Shown in pieces: positions 60,146 to 64,000 of a stretch of DNA of 64,000 nt (position 1 is its first letter; every line of letters begins with the position of its first letter). Source of the DNA: Pseudomonas triticicola (lineage in GTDB: Bacteria > Pseudomonadota > Gammaproteobacteria > Pseudomonadales > Pseudomonadaceae); contig NZ_JAHSTX010000001.1 in the NCBI RefSeq assembly GCF_019145375.1, positions 4,737,501-4,801,500 on the forward strand. The letters run 5' to 3'. A program made the position numbers and the translations under genes. A model generated the notes under the pieces. That model was given only the letters and a program-made list of their open reading frames with translations. It did not search any database and had not been told where the DNA came from.

Positions 60146-60227
60146 AAATGGCCCCAAAAATCGCGTGCGTGTATGATACACGGCGTCAAGCTAATTAGCT
60201 AAATCCGTGGTATTTGGGGTTTTTTTC
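60146..60227. promoter_or_regulatory. Divergent crc/pyrE promoter region with two palindromes
   Basis: CGTGTATGATACACG (60168-60182) is a perfect 15-base palindrome that contains TATGATA, so it offers a -10-like hexamer on both strands (TATGAT forward, TATCAT reverse). A second perfect palindrome AGCTAATTAGCT lies at 60189-60200. No clear -35 element is visible on either side. GGGGTTTTTTTC precedes the pyrE ATG. Promoter function is inferred from position. Confidence 0.5.
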
Positions 60228-60872
60228 ATGCAAGCGTATCAGCGCGATTTCATTCGTTTTGCCATCGATCGCGGCGTTTTGCGCTTCGGTGAGTTCACCC
60301 TGAAGTCCGGGCGCACCAGTCCCTACTTCTTCAACGCCGGCCTGTTCAACTCGGGTTCGGCCCTGGCGCAGCTGGGGCGTTTCTACGCCGCTGCCATCGC
60401 CGAGAGCGGCATCTCCTTCGACGTTCTGTTTGGCCCGGCTTATAAAGGCATTCCGCTGGCGGCCACGACCGCCGTTGCGCTGGCCGAACATCACGGCCGT
60501 GACCTGCCATGGTGCTTCAACCGCAAGGAAGCCAAGGCCCACGGCGAGGGCGGCAGCCTGGTCGGCGCACCGCTGACTGGCGACGTGCTGATCATCGACG
60601 ACGTGATCACCGCCGGCACCGCGATTCGTGAAGTGATGCAGATTATCGCTTCCCAGGACGGCGCCAAGGCCGCCGGTGTGCTGATCGCACTGAACCGCCA
60701 GGAGCGTGGCAACGGCGAATTGTCGGCCATCCAGGAAGTCGAGCGTGATTTCGGCATTCCGGTGATCAGCATTGTCTCGCTGAATCAGGTGCTGGAATTC
60801 CTCGCCGATGATCCGCAGCTCAAACAGCATTTGCCAGCCGTGGAAGCGTACCGCGCGCAATTTGGCGTGTGA
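60228..60872 (+). CDS. pyrE: Orotate phosphoribosyltransferase
   Basis: Converts orotate and PRPP to OMP in pyrimidine synthesis. 214 residues from [13 protein letters not shown], the family length. The PRPP loop [14 protein letters not shown] is intact, as are [13 protein letters not shown] and the N-terminal [16 protein letters not shown]. Divergent from crc. A long REP hairpin starts 8 bases after the stop. Confidence 0.97.
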   Translation: MQAYQRDFIRFAIDRGVLRFGEFTLKSGRTSPYFFNAGLFNSGSALAQLGRFYAAAIAESGISFDVLFGPAYKGIPLAATTAVALAEHHGRDLPWCFNRKEAKAHGEGGSLVGAPLTGDVLIIDDVITAGTAIREVMQIIASQDGAKAAGVLIALNRQERGNGELSAIQEVERDFGIPVISIVSLNQVLEFLADDPQLKQHLPAVEAYRAQFGV

Positions 60873-60880
60873 TCCATACC

Positions 60881-60966
60881 TGTAGGAGCTGCCGAAGGCT
60901 GCGATCTTTTGATCTTGTTTTTCAGGATCAAGATCAAAAGATCGCAGCCTTCGGCAGCTCCTACAG
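60881..60966. repeat. REP pair (REPIN), near-perfect long hairpin, GATCGCAGCC family
   Basis: CTGTAGGAGCTGCCGAAGGC with GCGATCTTTTGATCTTG is mirrored exactly by CAAGATCAAAAGATCGCAGC and its continuation to CTACAG, with a short loop of about 12 bases. Lies between convergent pyrE and the gene at 60961 and overlaps the latter's stop codon. Confidence 0.9.
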
Positions 60967-61353
60967 TGGTCTACGCAGTTTTTGCCATTTCCTGAGCAGT
61001 CTCAGCGCGAATCCGACATTGACCAGCGCAAACACCAATAGCGCAACAACCACCATCACGTACAACGTGCGATCCACATCGAAATCCCACAAATCCAGCG
61101 TGCTGCTGCGCATGATCCCGACTGCTGCCGGCAAGTTAACGTAAAACAGCGCCACGAAAGCGCACGTCAATGGCAATGCTCGCCAGTAGAAAGCTGCCAT
61201 CACCTTGTCTCGACTGCGCTTGCGGCCCTGCGAACCTTTTTGAAATTCATCCTCAGCCAGCGCTGCATTGAGCGCCGGCCACGCCAGATTGAACATGAAC
61301 GTGGTCAGGGTCAGCAGCAAGCCACTGACCGCGACGATGTCACTGAACGGCAT
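60961..61353 (-). CDS. Predicted membrane protein of unknown function
   Basis: 130 residues with three hydrophobic segments (SGLLLTLTTFMFNLAWPAL; ALPLTCAFVALFYVNLPAA; LYVMVVVALLVFALVNVGFA) and a basic loop (GSQGRKRSRDK). No family recognised. The last codon and stop fall inside the REP arm at 60961-60966, so the REP insertion set its present C-terminus. Start overlaps the end of the upstream gene by 14 bases, implying co-translation. Confidence 0.7.
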   Translation of the reverse strand: MPFSDIVAVSGLLLTLTTFMFNLAWPALNAALAEDEFQKGSQGRKRSRDKVMAAFYWRALPLTCAFVALFYVNLPAAVGIMRSSTLDLWDFDVDRTLYVMVVVALLVFALVNVGFALRLLRKWQKLRRPL

Positions 61354-61912
61354 TCAGACCCAACGTTGCACAGAGCAATGCGTGGGAATCTTCGCTGATC
61401 TCGAATTGCCCGGCGCTGCCCTTGCGTTTGGTGATGGGTTTGAAGGTCGGCTCGTTCTGGGTGATGAGCATGTTCAATTCATCGCGGATCACGTCCGAGC
61501 TGATCACCACCAGAAACACGTTTTGCGCATGTTCGGCGGACTCGATCACTGCGCGCATGCTGTGCTGCAGGATGTCGTCGAGCTGATTGCGAAAACGCGA
61601 AACGGTGTTTTTCAGCAGGGTTTTGCTTTGACTCTGGGTCAGTTGAAAGATCGTCGAGATCTGCGATTCGGTCGGCAGGGTTTGCCCGAAGTAACTCTGA
61701 ATCAGATACAGCAGGCGATCCTGCTTGGCTTCGTCGGCCCGGCTGGGCATGCCGCCCTCGACCAGCATTTTCAGGTATTCGGTCAGGCTGGCTTTGGCGA
61801 TGCGCTCCAGCGCATGGGCGATTTCAGCGTCGCCGATGCGCAAGGTCTTTTTTACCGGTTCCTTTTGTTCCTGCTCGAAAGCATCGGCGTCGATCGTGAA
61901 CGAGATCTGCAT
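61340..61912 (-). CDS. Uncharacterised helical protein
   Basis: 190 residues, soluble, mainly helical (AEIAHALERIAKASLTEYLK; DRLLYLIQSYFGQTLPTE; SKTLLKNTVSRFRNQLDDIL). Around residues 80-120 ISTIFQLTQSQSKTLLKNTV resembles a winged or helix-turn-helix segment, but this is weak. No family recognised. Overlaps the membrane-protein gene downstream by 14 bases, and a zinc-ribbon-like gene ends 15 bases upstream, so the three form one unit. Confidence 0.68.
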   Translation of the reverse strand: MQISFTIDADAFEQEQKEPVKKTLRIGDAEIAHALERIAKASLTEYLKMLVEGGMPSRADEAKQDRLLYLIQSYFGQTLPTESQISTIFQLTQSQSKTLLKNTVSRFRNQLDDILQHSMRAVIESAEHAQNVFLVVISSDVIRDELNMLITQNEPTFKPITKRKGSAGQFEISEDSHALLCATLGLNAVQ

Positions 61913-61927
61913 GAGGCGCCGCTCCGG

Positions 61928-62140
61928 TTATTTGTCGCTGGCGGCTGGATAGGGATCCTGGGGTGCATCTCCTTGGCCGCTGAGCACTTTCCAGCCCTTG
62001 AGTGGGTGAGAGGCTTCGGTGAAGTCAGGGCAGGGCGGCATCGAAGTCTGCGAAGGGGCTGAATATTCTCGGCCGCAGTCCACGCAGGCGTAAGTGCCAG
62101 CCGAAATGTCACTGCCGTAAGGAACGCTGTTTTTTTGCAT
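61928..62140 (-). CDS. Small zinc-ribbon-like protein
   Basis: 70 residues. A CVDCG pair in TYACVDCGREYSAPSQ and a single Cys in MPPCPDF form a three-Cys pattern resembling a short zinc ribbon; a fourth ligand is not obvious (a His occurs in ASHPLKGW). C-terminal half low in structure. First gene of the three-gene unit 62140-60961. Function unknown. Confidence 0.65.
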   Translation of the reverse strand: MQKNSVPYGSDISAGTYACVDCGREYSAPSQTSMPPCPDFTEASHPLKGWKVLSGQGDAPQDPYPAASDK

Positions 62141-62240
62141 GGGAGGATCTCCGTTGGATGAGAGGAAGATCCTATGGAGATTTGTTCTGAAGGGATGTCG
62201 GACGTTTCGCTGTGTCGAGTCAGGCTTTTCCTGCGCGCAT

Positions 62241-62331
62241 AAAAAGATCGCAGCCTTCGTCAGTTCCTACAAAAGCGGATTCTCGCGTGTGCGAAATCCC
62301 TGTAGGAGCTGCCGAAGGCTGCGATCTTTTG
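62241..62331. repeat. REP pair (REPIN), GATCGCAGCC family
   Basis: AAAAAGATCGCAGCCTTCGT into CAGTTCCTACA (62241-62271) faces TGTAGGAGCTGCCGAAGGCT into GCGATCTTTTG (62301-62331), with a 29-base spacer. Left arm has two mismatches to the right. It lies between the three-gene unit and argB. Confidence 0.85.
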
Positions 62332-62348
62332 CTTTCAGCGATCAGCCA

Positions 62349-63254
<906 letters not shown>

Positions 63255-63271
63255 TCAGGGCTCCGGGTGGA

Positions 63272-64000
63272 TCAGAACGGTAGTTGGAGATCAGGTGCAA
63301 CGCGTTTCAGTTGGGCGTGGAACACATCCTTGATGCGCTGCAATTCAGCCTCGTCATCGGCCTCGAAGCGCAGCACCAGCACCGGTGTGGTGTTGGACGC
63401 GCGCACCAGGCCCCAGCCTTTGGCGTAATCGACCCGCACGCCGTCGATGGTGGTCAGGTCGGCGCCTTCGCCCCACTGAGCATCGTGCAGTGCATCAATG
63501 ATGCTGAATTTGCTCTCTTCGGTCACATGGATATTGATTTCCGGCGTGGAAATATCGTTCGGGAAGGTCGCAAACAGCTCTTCCGCAGTGGATTTTTCCT
63601 TGCTGAGAATCTCCAGCAGGCGTGCGGCGCTGTAGATGCCGTCGTCGAAACCGAACCAGCGCTCCTTGAAGAAGATGTGCCCGCTCATTTCGCCGGCCAA
63701 CAGCGCGCCGGATTGTTTCATTTTCTTTTTGATCAACGAGTGACCGGTCTTCCACATTAGCGGCCGACCGCCGTATTCCTTGATCAACGGCACCAGGCGA
63801 CGGGTGCATTTGACGTCAAAGATGATTTCCGCGTCCGGGTTGCGCGCCACTACGTCGCGAGCGAACAGCATCAGCAGACGATCCGGGTAGACGATACTGC
63901 CGGTGTTGGTCACCACGCCGACGCGGTCGCCGTCGCCGTCGAAGGCCAGGCCGATATCGGCGTTGGTTTCCTTGACCTTGGCGATCAGGTCGACAAGGTT
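63272..64000 (-). CDS. algC: Phosphomannomutase/phosphoglucomutase AlgC, 5' part outside the window
   Basis: AlgC interconverts hexose 6- and 1-phosphates for alginate, LPS and rhamnolipid precursors. The frame is open to the right edge; 242 C-terminal residues are visible of a protein of about 465. The metal loop FDGDGDRVG is seen near the edge, with the sugar-binding GEMSGHIFF motif and the phosphate-binding VRASNTTPVLVLRFE at the C-terminus. The algC-argB order is that of other Pseudomonas. Confidence 0.96.
   Translation of the reverse strand, partial: NLVDLIAKVKETNADIGLAFDGDGDRVGVVTNTGSIVYPDRLLMLFARDVVARNPDAEIIFDVKCTRRLVPLIKEYGGRPLMWKTGHSLIKKKMKQSGALLAGEMSGHIFFKERWFGFDDGIYSAARLLEILSKEKSTAEELFATFPNDISTPEINIHVTEESKFSIIDALHDAQWGEGADLTTIDGVRVDYAKGWGLVRASNTTPVLVLRFEADDEAELQRIKDVFHAQLKRVAPDLQLPF

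Overview
The window is chromosomal DNA of a Pseudomonas, most likely of the P. fluorescens complex. The evidence is the GC-rich codon use, the gene orders algC-argB, pyrE/crc, rph/yicC-gmk-rpoZ-spoT-ridA, oxyR-recG and exbB-exbD-tonB, and several kinds of Pseudomonas-type REP inverted repeats between genes. The species itself is inferred.

Positions 1-23047 carry most of a type VI secretion system (T6SS) in the order of the P. aeruginosa H2/HSI-II cluster: tssC (cut by the left edge), tssE, [insertion], tssF, tssG, clpV, a sigma54 activator (Sfa2-like), a tiny lipoprotein, fha, tssJ, tssK, tssL, tssM, PP2C phosphatase, Ser/Thr kinase, vgrG. tssA, tssB and hcp are not visible and must lie to the left or elsewhere. 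Between tssE and tssF sits a four-gene cargo module (1836-4223): a PAAR spike, a DUF6402-like putative effector, and two tandem paralogous membrane-anchored small proteins that look like immunity proteins. Most of the module is clearly AT-richer than the structural genes.

Positions 23058-31064 form a vgrG-linked island built around a large putative peptidoglycan-attacking effector (24087-27143). It has an NlpC/P60-like domain, a split M23-like domain with altered metal/catalytic residues, SH3-like segments, an EF-hand and a C-terminal GH19-like lysozyme domain. Exported proteins lie on both sides. The upstream one (23058) is homologous to the C-terminal part of a downstream one (29691), which has gained an LprI-type (DUF1311, lysozyme-inhibitor) domain. 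A second LprI-domain protein, two other exported proteins and a gene remnant lie between. The reading proposed here is a multi-warhead cell-wall toxin with a shuffled, partly duplicated immunity array.

Positions 31203-35057 hold a TIGR01777-type epimerase with a membrane-spanning N-terminus and an unusual fusion of an alpha/beta-hydrolase-like domain to a PEP-synthase-like module. Positions 35054-38789 are a second run of small genes for exported proteins of unknown function, including a deletion remnant (37036-37215) of its downstream neighbour. Positions 38847-42872 hold a DUF6124/DUF3077-like gene, an SCP2-like gene and an 854-residue delta-60-repeat protein made by internal duplication.

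From 42960 onward the window is mostly core genome: HDOD protein, recG, oxyR, tonB-exbD-exbB, an NAD-dependent epimerase, a lipoprotein, ridA, spoT, rpoZ, gmk, yicC, rph, a DUF4870 membrane protein, gltS, crc, pyrE, three uncharacterised genes, argB, and algC cut by the right edge. No rRNA, tRNA, CRISPR array or intact insertion sequence was seen.
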